A DNA stretch of 15,153 nt, taken from contig CANKGM010000020.1 of NCBI GenBank assembly GCA_947481355.1, positions 1-15,153 of the forward strand, read 5' to 3'. The stretch's first letter is position 1; every line of letters starts with the position of its first letter. A model generated the notes under the pieces. That model had not been told where the DNA came from. It made no database searches and saw only the letters and a list, made by a program, of their open reading frames with translations. Position numbers and translations under genes: made by a program. This DNA is from Chitinophagaceae bacterium (GTDB lineage Bacteria > Bacteroidota > Bacteroidia > Chitinophagales > Chitinophagaceae). Shown piece after piece: positions 1-7,220 of this stretch.

Positions 1-1349
1 ATAAAATAACGATAATTGATAAAATTTGCCTGATGCATAGCATTTACACCTATTGAACCTTTAATTTTCTGATTGCTAAAATGTTCCCAAACCAAATCAG
101 CCATATTAGTCAACAAATTCATTTGTAATTGAGGTGTTATGGTCGCACTGCTGCGCGTCACATCATATTCTTTTCGAATATTAAGTTGAGAAGACATCGT
201 TAAACTAAGTCTACTTTTATTTTTCTCTTCCGTATAAAACTTCAACTTTAAAAGATGGTGCTGAACAGATTGATATGGACGTTCTATTAGATAACTAAAA
301 TCTGCATCACGAACATATGCAGGAGGCTGTTTTGCTTGAATAACATTTTCCAGATCAGTGAGGTTTCCTAAATGAGAGCCGGTGAATATTCCAATTTTAG
401 AATTGAAAACACTATAGAAAAACTCTGCTCCTTTTTTTTCTTTTCTCCAACCTGCCGTGGCAGACATGTTAAATTCTTCCACACCTGAATTCTTCATCCA
501 ATAGTCTGGTGTTCTGGCATTACCACCCCGCTTTACACTTCCTTGCAAACGCCAAGCAGTAGACCCTTTTTTATTAAATGCTCCCTCGGTCATTATAGAT
601 ACTACACCTTGACGATTATTTAAAAATGTAGCGAAGTTTACTTCACCTGAAAGTTGATGATTGTACTGAAGAAGCCTAGGCTCTACTAAAATTACTCCAC
701 CAATCGCATCACCTCCATATCGAATCGAGGCAGCGCCTTTAATCACAGTAAGTCTATTTGCAATGTAGGGATCGATCTCAGGGGCATGTTCACTTCCCCA
801 TTGCTGACCTTCTTGCCTAATGCCATTATTAAGAATCAAAACCCGACTACTGTGCAAGCCCTGAATGATTGGCTTGTAAATATTATTACCTGTTTGCAAT
901 ACGGTAACACCGTTGATCTTTTGCAATGACTCCCCTAGGGTTAATCCACGTGTTGAAGCCAAGTCCCTACCACGAAGCTCAGCTGAAATGCCTTCAGCCC
1001 TTATTGTTGCTCCGCCAACCACTACAACCTCTTTGAGTATATTTTCTGCATGGGGCAAGTCTATGTCCTTGAATACATCCTCTTTTAAATGAAAGTGAAT
1101 GTCTTGCGACTGACAGTCAGCGTGGCTTATTCGAATGGTATAATCGCCAGGACAAAGTCCGGAAATAATAAACTTTCCCTCTTTATCTGTCACAACACTA
1201 TGTTTTGTTTCAATCAACAAGACGGTTGCGCCTTCAAGCATAGCTTTAGCATCAACGTCCTTTACTTTCCCACGAATGGAAAGTATACATTGACTATAAA
1301 TAGTTGTTGAATTAAATGCAATAAATAAAAAGAGGAATAGGGTTTTCAT
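1..1349 (-). CDS. TonB-dependent outer-membrane receptor, 5' part (runs off the left edge)
   Basis: About 449 N-terminal residues of an outer-membrane active transporter, read by translating the reverse strand. A signal peptide (MKTLFLFLFIAFNSTTIYSQ) is followed by a carboxypeptidase-regulatory-like beta domain (about residues 25-95), a TonB-box-like stretch KEVVVVGG (about 106-113) and a plug domain (about 115-225). The plug contains GLHSSRVLILNNGIRQ, QQWGSEHAPEID and VIKGAASIRYGGDAIGGV, all typical of this superfamily. The rest is the start of the beta-barrel. The 3' end lies outside the window, so the strand order and barrel cannot be completed. I chose the ATG at 1349 because an in-frame ATG at 1358 would sit almost on the predicted transcription start. 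The substrate is unknown. The QWG-x-EH-x-PEID plug motif occurs in metal and heme receptors as well as others, so I do not assign a ligand. The next gene upstream on this strand is the thiolase, separated by a terminator. Confidence 0.93.
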   Translation of the reverse strand, partial: MKTLFLFLFIAFNSTTIYSQCILSIRGKVKDVDAKAMLEGATVLLIETKHSVVTDKEGKFIISGLCPGDYTIRISHADCQSQDIHFHLKEDVFKDIDLPHAENILKEVVVVGGATIRAEGISAELRGRDLASTRGLTLGESLQKINGVTVLQTGNNIYKPIIQGLHSSRVLILNNGIRQEGQQWGSEHAPEIDPYIANRLTVIKGAASIRYGGDAIGGVILVEPRLLQYNHQLSGEVNFATFLNNRQGVVSIMTEGAFNKKGSTAWRLQGSVKRGGNARTPDYWMKNSGVEEFNMSATAGWRKEKKGAEFFYSVFNSKIGIFTGSHLGNLTDLENVIQAKQPPAYVRDADFSYLIERPYQSVQHHLLKLKFYTEEKNKSRLSLTMSSQLNIRKEYDVTRSSATITPQLQMNLLTNMADLVWEHFSNQKIKGSIGVNAMHQANFINYRYF

Positions 1350-1365
1350 GTAGCGCATTCTTAAA

Positions 1366-1395
1366 CAAAGCTACATAAAAATTAAATATTTGCAA
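1366..1395 (-). promoter_or_regulatory. Bacteroidetes-type promoter of the TonB-dependent receptor
   Basis: On the minus strand TAGCTTTG (1373 to 1366) matches the -7 consensus TAnnTTTG exactly. A TTG (1395 to 1393) lies 19 nt upstream, the usual -33 spacing. Transcription would begin near 1360, about 11 nt before the ATG at 1349. The TTG lies inside the inner arm of the thiolase terminator hairpin. Confidence 0.75.
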
Positions 1396-1413
1396 CAGCA
1401 TTGCAAATATTTA
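1377..1413 (-). terminator. Intrinsic terminator of the thiolase gene
   Basis: A perfect 13-bp inverted repeat (1383-1395 and 1401-1413) surrounds a 5-nt loop. On the minus strand it is followed by a run of five T at 1381-1377. The outer arm begins within the thiolase stop codon (1413-1411). The stem is AT-rich, so it may terminate less efficiently than a GC-rich one. Confidence 0.75.
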
Positions 1414-2586
1414 GAAACGCTCAATAATCCCTGCAACACCTTGTCCGCCACCAACACAAGCAGACACCATACCATACCGCTTAGTCAATCGCTTTAGATC
1501 ACCCAAGAGCTGAACGGTTAATTTAGCGCCGGTGCAACCAAGTGGATGACCAAGTGCGATTGCGCCACCATTGATATTTACTTTATTAGGGTCAAGCGAT
1601 AATTGCCTTATTACAGCTAGGGCTTGAGCAGCAAAAGCCTCATTCAATTCAATTAAATCGATATCAGCCAAACTCATCGAGGCGAGTTTCAACACCTTTG
1701 GAATGGCTTCTACGGGTCCAATTCCCATGATTCGTGGATTAACTCCAGCCACAGCGCAGTGCACTAATCTTCCGATCGGTTTGACCCCTAGTTCTTTCAC
1801 CATCGACTCACTCATCACAATCACAAACGCTGCACCATCGCTGGTTTGAGAAGCATTACCTGCAGTAACAGTACCATTTACGGCAAACGCAGGCTTAAGT
1901 TTTGCTAAACTTTCAAGACTGGTATCAGCTCGAACGCCTTCGTCTGTATCAACTACATATGAGCGCGTTTGTTTTTTCCCTTTTTCATCTAAATAGACCT
2001 CATTCACTGTAATGGGGATAATGCCTTCTTTGAAAAACCCTTGCTGAATGGCGTTTAATGCTTTTTGGTGTGAGCCAAGTGAAAATAAGTCTTGATCTTC
2101 TCTACTCACATTATAGTCGTGGGCAACGGCTTCTGCAGTTAAGCCCATATTTAAATAATAATCTGGCTCAGTTGAAGCGATAGTAAATGATGGAACAGTT
2201 TTCCAACCTGAGGCTGGTACGAAACTCATGCTCTCTGTTCCACCTGCAATGATACAATCCGCCATACCTGCTCTAATCTTCGCGGTTGCAATAGCGATAG
2301 ATTCAATCCCCGAAGCACAATACCGATTAATTGTAATTCCAGGTGCTTGATGACCCAATGCCCTTGCTGCAATGATTCTTCCAACTTGAAGCCCTTGCTC
2401 AGCTTCTGGAACTGCATTTCCAACAATAACATCATCAATGCGCTTCTTGTCTAATTCAGGAATTGTCTTCATGAGCTGCTCGATTACCTCGATGGCTAAA
2501 TCGTCTGGTCGAGTAAATCGAAAACCACCGCGCTTTGCTTTTCCAACAGCAGTACGAAGTCCGGCAACAATGTATGCTTCTTGCAT
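1411..2586 (-). CDS. Acetyl-CoA C-acyltransferase (thiolase family)
   Basis: 391 residues, full length for a thiolase, which cleaves 3-ketoacyl-CoA with CoA in beta-oxidation or condenses acyl-CoAs in the reverse direction. The catalytic residues are visible: nucleophile Cys90 in NRYCASGIES, His347 in GGAIALGHPLGCTGA, and Cys377 in ACVGGGQG near the C-terminus. NEAFAAQALAV is the usual NEAFA motif. The C-terminal GGGQGVAGIIERF end is typical. The Bacteroidota homologues are usually named FadA/FadI-like acetyl-CoA acyltransferase; an acetyl-CoA acetyltransferase (AtoB-like) role cannot be excluded by sequence alone. No beta-oxidation partner lies next to it in this window, and the gene appears to be transcribed alone, with its own promoter-like box upstream and a hairpin terminator at the stop. 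No clear Shine-Dalgarno precedes the ATG at 2586. Confidence 0.93.
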   Translation of the reverse strand: MQEAYIVAGLRTAVGKAKRGGFRFTRPDDLAIEVIEQLMKTIPELDKKRIDDVIVGNAVPEAEQGLQVGRIIAARALGHQAPGITINRYCASGIESIAIATAKIRAGMADCIIAGGTESMSFVPASGWKTVPSFTIASTEPDYYLNMGLTAEAVAHDYNVSREDQDLFSLGSHQKALNAIQQGFFKEGIIPITVNEVYLDEKGKKQTRSYVVDTDEGVRADTSLESLAKLKPAFAVNGTVTAGNASQTSDGAAFVIVMSESMVKELGVKPIGRLVHCAVAGVNPRIMGIGPVEAIPKVLKLASMSLADIDLIELNEAFAAQALAVIRQLSLDPNKVNINGGAIALGHPLGCTGAKLTVQLLGDLKRLTKRYGMVSACVGGGQGVAGIIERF

Positions 2587-2609
2587 AATATTAAATTTTA
2601 GGAGGTATA

Positions 2610-2617
2610 CAAATCTA
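2610..2617 (-). promoter_or_regulatory. Likely -7 promoter element of the thiolase gene
   Basis: TAGATTTG on the minus strand matches TAnnTTTG exactly and would start transcription about 18 nt before the thiolase ATG. The nearest TTTG upstream (2636-2633) leaves only about 15 nt of spacing, shorter than the usual 17-23, so the -33 element is uncertain. Confidence 0.45.
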
Positions 2618-2704
2618 CAAGGAATAACTGATCAAATCGCTGTTGACAAACTTAAAACACAAAAGGTGATAGGTTAAATGAACAGGCTTTATCTTCGCGC
2701 AAGA

Positions 2705-3760
2705 ATGTACTCCATACTTAGAAATACACTTTTCTTACTTGACGCCGAGAAAGCACATTATTTCTCCATGAACATGCTCAAATTGGCATGTAAGATACCG
2801 CTGCTGAGGTGGCTTATTGAAAAATATTTTTCCGTAAAAAACCCAAGCTTATCGAAAGTTGTTTTGGGGCTGACATTCAAAAATCCAATTGGATTAGGTG
2901 CAGGATTCGATAAAAATGCAGTATACCTAAAAGAGTTAGAAACATTGGGGTTTGGTTTCGTTGAAATTGGAACTGTAACACCAATTCCTCAAATTGGAAA
3001 TGAGAAGCCAAGGTTATTTAGACTTCCACAGGACAAAGCACTTATCAATAGAATGGGCTTTAATAATGATGGAGTAGCTCTTATAAAAAAGCGTTTACAT
3101 CAATGGAAAGAAAGAAATAAAAATAAGCCCGATGGACAGCGAATGATTATTGGTGGAAATATCGGAAAAAATAAAATTACTCCGAATGAAGAGGCATGGA
3201 AAGATTATGAAATTTGCTTTAACGAACTATTTGATGTGGTTGATTATTTTGTAGTAAATGTAAGCTCACCGAATACACCTGGCCTACGAGCACTGCAAGA
3301 CAAAGATGCATTATTGAAAATATTAGGCATCTTACAAAAAAATAACCACGCCCGAGAAATACCAAAGCCACTACTCCTTAAAATTGCTCCAGACCTTACA
3401 GAGGAGCAATTAAAAGATATTGCAGAAATTGCTACCGAAACCAAATTAGATGGAATTGTATCAAGCAATACAACCATTTCCAGAGAAAATCTATCTACTC
3501 AATCTACCATTCAAGCTGAAGCTATTGGCATGGGCGGTTTAAGTGGATTACCATTGAAAAATCAATCAGATAAAATATTAAAATCAATACTGACAAATAC
3601 CCAATCTGCTATTCCTATTATAGCGAGTGGAGGTGTTTTCACAGGAAAAGACGCAAAAGATAAAATTGAAATGGGTGCTTCACTTGTGCAAGTGTGGACC
3701 GGATTCATTTATCAAGGACCTGGAATAGTAAAACAAATTTGCGAAACACTACTTCATTAA
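2705..3760 (+). CDS. pyrD: Dihydroorotate dehydrogenase (quinone), class 2
   Basis: 351 residues from the chosen start. The enzyme oxidises dihydroorotate to orotate in de novo pyrimidine synthesis, passing electrons through FMN to membrane quinone. The class 2 N-terminal membrane-associating extension is present (residues 1-40, including LLDAEKAHYF, equivalent to the LDPERAH region of E. coli PyrD). GLGAGFDKNA (63-72) and INRMGFNNDG (114-123) are typical FMN and substrate regions. NVSSPNTPGLRALQ carries Ser188, the catalytic base of class 2 enzymes. SNTT and ASGGVFTGKDA near the C-terminus complete the FMN phosphate site. An in-frame ATG exists at 2678, but MYSILRNTLFLLD matches the family N-terminus best. 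A -7-like TATCTTCG at 2690-2697 is too close to 2705 to be decisive, as it would give an almost leaderless mRNA. The gene is followed 5 nt later by terC. Confidence 0.95.
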   Translation: MYSILRNTLFLLDAEKAHYFSMNMLKLACKIPLLRWLIEKYFSVKNPSLSKVVLGLTFKNPIGLGAGFDKNAVYLKELETLGFGFVEIGTVTPIPQIGNEKPRLFRLPQDKALINRMGFNNDGVALIKKRLHQWKERNKNKPDGQRMIIGGNIGKNKITPNEEAWKDYEICFNELFDVVDYFVVNVSSPNTPGLRALQDKDALLKILGILQKNNHAREIPKPLLLKIAPDLTEEQLKDIAEIATETKLDGIVSSNTTISRENLSTQSTIQAEAIGMGGLSGLPLKNQSDKILKSILTNTQSAIPIIASGGVFTGKDAKDKIEMGASLVQVWTGFIYQGPGIVKQICETLLH

Positions 3761-3765
3761 TTTAT

Positions 3766-4548
3766 ATGAGTTACATATTTACCATTGATTCATTGATAAG
3801 TTTAATCACGCTAGCATTACTTGAAATAGTGCTAGGAATAGACAACGTCATTTTTGTATCGATATTAATGGGCAGACTACCCGATGACAAAAAATTACTA
3901 TCAAGGAAAATATGGATGGTATTAGGCATTGCAGTTAGAACTATATTATTACTTGGACTAGGTTGGCTTGTTACCAATGGGAATACTGAAATAGTTAGTT
4001 TAGATATTGCTGAAAAACATATTGGATTTACACTTCGCAACTTAATCTTGTTAACTGGTGGTCTATTTTTATTATACAAAACAGTGAAGGAAATTCATGA
4101 AAAATTAGAGGGTGATGAAGAATTCAACCTTGGCAATAAAAAAAAGAAGACTTCATTTGCAAACATCATGACTCAGATAGTATTAGTCGATATGATTTTT
4201 TCATTCGACAGCATTATTACCGCAGTTGGTATGGCAAAGCATGTAGAAATCATGATCTGTGCGGTTGTGATTGCCATGATTATTATGTTTTTCTTTTCTG
4301 AAAAAATTTCAACATTCATTCACAAACACCCTACTCTTAAAATGCTTGCCCTTGCGTTTCTATTGATGGTTGGGTTTAGTTTATTTTTCGAAGGACTACA
4401 ACCAATACATGGAAGCCACATTGAAAAAGGATATATCTATTTTGCTATGGCATTTTCCTTTGGTGTGGAAATGCTAAATATGTGGATGAGAAAAAAACGA
4501 AGGAATACAAAAGTGGTAGAATTGCACGAGCCAAGACTTCCTGAATAA
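3766..4548 (+). CDS. TerC-family integral membrane protein
   Basis: 260 residues, mostly hydrophobic, with about seven membrane segments. The TerC family (YceF/YkoY/Alx/MeeF relatives) includes tellurite-resistance proteins and manganese exporters that help load metal onto exported proteins. Two repeat halves each carry the family's acidic motif in a membrane segment: EIVLGIDNVIF (Glu20, Asp26, Asn27) and DMIFSFDSIITAVG (Asp142, Asp148). A basic loop with KKKK (about 125-128) separates the halves, and the cytoplasmic tail is charged. The start at 3766 was chosen over a longer frame beginning inside pyrD because MSYIFTIDSLISLITLALLEIVLGIDN is the usual N-terminus. The gene lies 5 nt after the pyrD stop, so the two are probably co-transcribed. 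The transported ion cannot be read from sequence; manganese is the best family-based guess. Confidence 0.9.
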   Translation: MSYIFTIDSLISLITLALLEIVLGIDNVIFVSILMGRLPDDKKLLSRKIWMVLGIAVRTILLLGLGWLVTNGNTEIVSLDIAEKHIGFTLRNLILLTGGLFLLYKTVKEIHEKLEGDEEFNLGNKKKKTSFANIMTQIVLVDMIFSFDSIITAVGMAKHVEIMICAVVIAMIIMFFFSEKISTFIHKHPTLKMLALAFLLMVGFSLFFEGLQPIHGSHIEKGYIYFAMAFSFGVEMLNMWMRKKRRNTKVVELHEPRLPE

Positions 4549-4558
4549 AATCATACTA

Positions 4559-5254
4559 TTACAATTTCATTAATACAGCTGCCGCCACTCCAGCAGTTTC
4601 AGTCCTAAGTCTTGACTCACCTAAGGTAACTGGCGTAAAGCCCTGGGCTAAGGCAAAATTTATTTCAGGCAATGTAAAATCCCCTTCAGGACCTATCAAA
4701 ATAATGGCATCTTGATCTTGCTTGTTAAGGGAAGTTTTTTGACCATCGACGCAGTGTGCTATATATTTATTCACCGATTTACTTTCCTGAATAACATCAG
4801 TTAGTTTTTGAGGATGATGTAAAATAGGCATCCAGCATTGTTTTGATTGAATTGAGGCACTTACTATAATTTGCCGCAAGCGGTCTTCTCGAAAATGAGT
4901 TCGCTCTGTTCTCTCTGAAATCAATGGAATGATTTCAGAGACTCCAACTTCTGTAATTTTTTCTAGCATCCATTCAAAACGATTTGCATTTTTTAAAACT
5001 GAGATAGCAATGGTAACCCTAGGTGTTGAATTTGGATAGGCTATTTTGTCACCAAGTAAAACTGAAAGTGTTTTTTTTGATGCCTCTTGAATGATTCCTT
5101 CAGCGACATTCCCCACACCATCCATCAACATGATTTTTTGATTTGACTGCATACGCAAGACGGTCACTACGTGATGACGGGTGACATCGTCTAGTATAGC
5201 AGACCCAGTGGAATTAGCTAATGATGGGAAATAGAAGTAAGGAGATTCAACCAT
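4559..5254 (-). CDS. rsmE: 16S rRNA (uracil1498-N3)-methyltransferase
   Basis: 231 residues, close to the usual length. RsmE uses S-adenosylmethionine to methylate N3 of U1498 in the decoding region of 16S rRNA. The N-terminal PUA-like domain contains HHVVTVLRM (27-35). The C-terminal SPOUT domain forms a trefoil knot. Its cofactor motifs are clear: ILIGPEGDF (185-193) and LGESRLRTETAGVAA (211-225). KITEVGVSEIIPL (99-111) is also characteristic. The gene starts 23 nt after the dnaB stop on the same strand, so it is probably translated from the dnaB transcript. It converges with terC, whose stop lies only 10 nt away, and I see no hairpin between them. Confidence 0.95.
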   Translation of the reverse strand: MVESPYFYFPSLANSTGSAILDDVTRHHVVTVLRMQSNQKIMLMDGVGNVAEGIIQEASKKTLSVLLGDKIAYPNSTPRVTIAISVLKNANRFEWMLEKITEVGVSEIIPLISERTERTHFREDRLRQIIVSASIQSKQCWMPILHHPQKLTDVIQESKSVNKYIAHCVDGQKTSLNKQDQDAIILIGPEGDFTLPEINFALAQGFTPVTLGESRLRTETAGVAAAVLMKL

Positions 5255-5277
5255 GTTAAATTATATCATCAAGATAA

Positions 5278-6837
5278 TCAGAATGGCGTGTTGTCATCAA
5301 CATCTGGATCGTCATTCATGCGGCTTCCTTTTTGAATAAACAATTTCGCACCATCTGTTTCGCTAACTGGTCTCCAACTTCCTGCTTGTGGAGCACCTCC
5401 ACCTTGAAAAGAGTCAATATTTTCGCTCTCAATAAATTTCTGGATATGCAGCTTCGCTTTTAACTTAATATTCTCCAGAGAACCATTACGATGCTTAGCG
5501 ATTTTCACATAAACATCTCCTTTGGTATCCTCTCCCATATCGTTTGTAGTGATATCATAATAATCAGGACGGTAAAGAAACATAACCATATCAGCATCTT
5601 GTTCGATGGCACCAGATTCACGCAAATCAGAAAGTTGTGGAACCTTGTTACTTTCTTTTCGCTTCTCTACTTCACGACTCAACTGACTTAATGCAATGAT
5701 TGGGACTTGCAATTCTTTTGCGAGCTGTTTTAAGTTTCTAGAAATGGTACTAATCTCTTGTTCTCTGTTACCATTTCTATTATCACTTGTGCCACTCATT
5801 AATTGGAGATAATCGATGAGGATCAATCCGACATTATGCTTGTTCTTTAACCTTCTACACTTCGCACGCAATTCAAATATATTAAGGGCTGCTGAGTCGT
5901 CGATAAAAATACTAGCCTTTGTAAGAGGCTCAATACCTTTTTTATAGAGTTGCTGCATCTCATGATCTTCCATTCTTCCTCTTGAAATTTTCTCTAGCCA
6001 AATTTCACTCTCGGCAGACAGTATACGTTGAACCAATTGTCCTGAGCTCATCTCAAGACTAAAGAAAGCAACTGAAGTAGGTTTAGTTGGATGCAATGCA
6101 GCATTTCGAGCAAGGTTCAACGCAAATGCTGTTTTACCCACGGAAGGACGTGCTGCCAATATTATCAAGTCGGAAGGCTGCCAACCATAGGTAACACGAT
6201 CTAAAGTAGGGAAACCAGATGGCACACCCGTAATATCCTCGTTGCGTGAACGCATTTCATCAATACGTGTCACTGTATCCATTACAACTTTACCTAGCGT
6301 ATCAAACTCCTTTTTTAAATGACCATTGGTGATTTCAAATAATTTTGACTCCGCATGATCCAAGAGATCAAACACATCGGTAGCATCATCATAGGCTTCA
6401 TTAATAACCTCACTACTAATTCGAATTAATTCTCGCTGTATGAATTTTTCTAATATAATCCGCGCATGGGCTTCGATGTTTGCCGCAGAAACCACGGCGT
6501 TAGTCAGCTTAGATATATAGTAAGGACCACCTACTTCATCAAGTGATGACATAGACCTCAACTCTTCTACAACTGTAAGTAAATCAACAGGCTTGTTGGC
6601 TTCATTTAGTTGAAGAATGGCTTTAAAAATGACCTGATGTGTTTCAACATAAAAACATTCGGGTTTCAAAATAACACCTACCTGATCAAATGCTGCTTTT
6701 TCCAACATTAACGCACCTAAAACTGCTTCTTCTAATTCCCTTGATTGAGGTGGAATCTTGCCCAAGGTCATGCTGCTAAATTCTACATTAGTCTTGCGCC
6801 TATTCCTTCTATCTATGTTCCTATTGGTCGTATCCAT
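5278..6837 (-). CDS. dnaB: Replicative DNA helicase DnaB
   Basis: 519 residues, somewhat longer than E. coli DnaB (471). It is the hexameric helicase that unwinds DNA at the replication fork. The N-terminal helical domain begins near PPQSRELEEAVLGALML (29-45). The RecA-like domain has Walker A AARPSVGKT (228-236, Lys235), Walker B LILIDYLQL (338-346, Asp342), the LSQLSREVEKR segment (383-393) and a KHRNG arginine-finger region (Arg450). No intein or frameshift is visible. The first 22 residues are basic and poorly conserved-looking, so Met23 (MTLGKIPPQS) is an alternative start. After the core comes a Gly-rich tail and an acidic end DPDVDDNTPF, which resembles the C-terminal tip of single-stranded DNA-binding protein. 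rsmE follows 23 nt downstream. Confidence 0.97.
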   Translation of the reverse strand: MDTTNRNIDRRNRRKTNVEFSSMTLGKIPPQSRELEEAVLGALMLEKAAFDQVGVILKPECFYVETHQVIFKAILQLNEANKPVDLLTVVEELRSMSSLDEVGGPYYISKLTNAVVSAANIEAHARIILEKFIQRELIRISSEVINEAYDDATDVFDLLDHAESKLFEITNGHLKKEFDTLGKVVMDTVTRIDEMRSRNEDITGVPSGFPTLDRVTYGWQPSDLIILAARPSVGKTAFALNLARNAALHPTKPTSVAFFSLEMSSGQLVQRILSAESEIWLEKISRGRMEDHEMQQLYKKGIEPLTKASIFIDDSAALNIFELRAKCRRLKNKHNVGLILIDYLQLMSGTSDNRNGNREQEISTISRNLKQLAKELQVPIIALSQLSREVEKRKESNKVPQLSDLRESGAIEQDADMVMFLYRPDYYDITTNDMGEDTKGDVYVKIAKHRNGSLENIKLKAKLHIQKFIESENIDSFQGGGAPQAGSWRPVSETDGAKLFIQKGSRMNDDPDVDDNTPF

Positions 6838-6897
6838 TTATGCACTGGTTTTTCTAATTACTAATCCTTCTTTATGAAGTAAAAAATGAGCCGTTGG

Positions 6898-6905
6898 CGA
6901 ATATA
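6898..6905 (-). promoter_or_regulatory. Possible -7 promoter element of dnaB
   Basis: TATATTCG on the minus strand differs from TAnnTTTG at one position, the same T-to-C change seen in the rplS box. It lies about 60 nt upstream of the dnaB ATG. No TTG occurs at a suitable distance, so this is weak. Confidence 0.3.
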
Positions 6906-7191
6906 ATGTGGCAGCACCTTTCTTGACTATTTAAACAGAATATTAGTTGAGAACATCAAATTCACAGTTAAACTCACAGAATTCCATGCTTACACACAAC
7001 TTTTAAACGATAATCCACAATTTACGAAAGTTTATCCCCTTGTCCCTTGAGTTATAAACAAAAGTTGTTATAAAATTTACTTAGGCAATTATTTGGTTAA
7101 GAACTAACTCCTTAATGAGTTTTCTGTAAAAGAATCAAAAACTGAGCACCTGATTTCTAGCCTCTAAGGCCCAATTCCTAGTTTCAATCAT

Positions 7192-7199
7192 TATCTTTG
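7192..7199 (+). promoter_or_regulatory. -7 promoter element of pheT
   Basis: TATCTTTG matches TAnnTTTG exactly and ends 21 nt before the pheT ATG at 7221. No TTG lies 17-23 nt upstream, so only the -7 element is supported. Its last three bases are an in-frame TTG that could be mistaken for the start codon of pheT. Confidence 0.55.
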
Positions 7200-7220
7200 C
7201 TGCCATTCAAGCAGGAGCGC

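Larger units (their letters stand above)
6838..7220. other. dnaB-pheT divergent intergenic region with phased DnaA-box-like 9-mers
   Basis: 383 nt without a plausible gene; all ATG-initiated frames I checked are only a few codons long. Besides promoter-like boxes for both flanking genes, it holds four same-orientation 9-mers resembling the DnaA box TTATCCACA: TTACACACA at 6990, TAATCCACA at 7011, TTATCCCCT at 7032 and TTATAAACA at 7052. Their spacing is 21, 21 and 20 bp. A fifth, weaker copy may sit near 6970. A 9-bp inverted pair (ACAACTTTT at 6996-7004, AAAAGTTGT at 7060-7068) brackets the last three boxes, and GTTATAAA is directly repeated at 7051 and 7066. The stretch beyond 7060 is AT-rich. 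This could be a DnaA-responsive control region or part of an origin; it could also be chance in AT-rich DNA. Confidence 0.4.

Noticed and set aside
2600..2607. AGGAGGT on the plus strand, a perfect Shine-Dalgarno
   Set aside because: No ATG, GTG or TTG follows at a suitable distance, and the plus-strand frame there is a shadow of the thiolase. It lies in the thiolase leader on the other strand.
2690..2697. TATCTTCG as the pyrD promoter
   Set aside because: It lies only 7 nt before the chosen ATG and no TTG is properly spaced, so it would give a nearly leaderless mRNA. Not strong enough to list as a feature.
3244..3477. Long antisense frames inside pyrD, terC, pheT, rny and rplS
   Set aside because: All lie opposite well-conserved coding sequence and have no recognisable domains.
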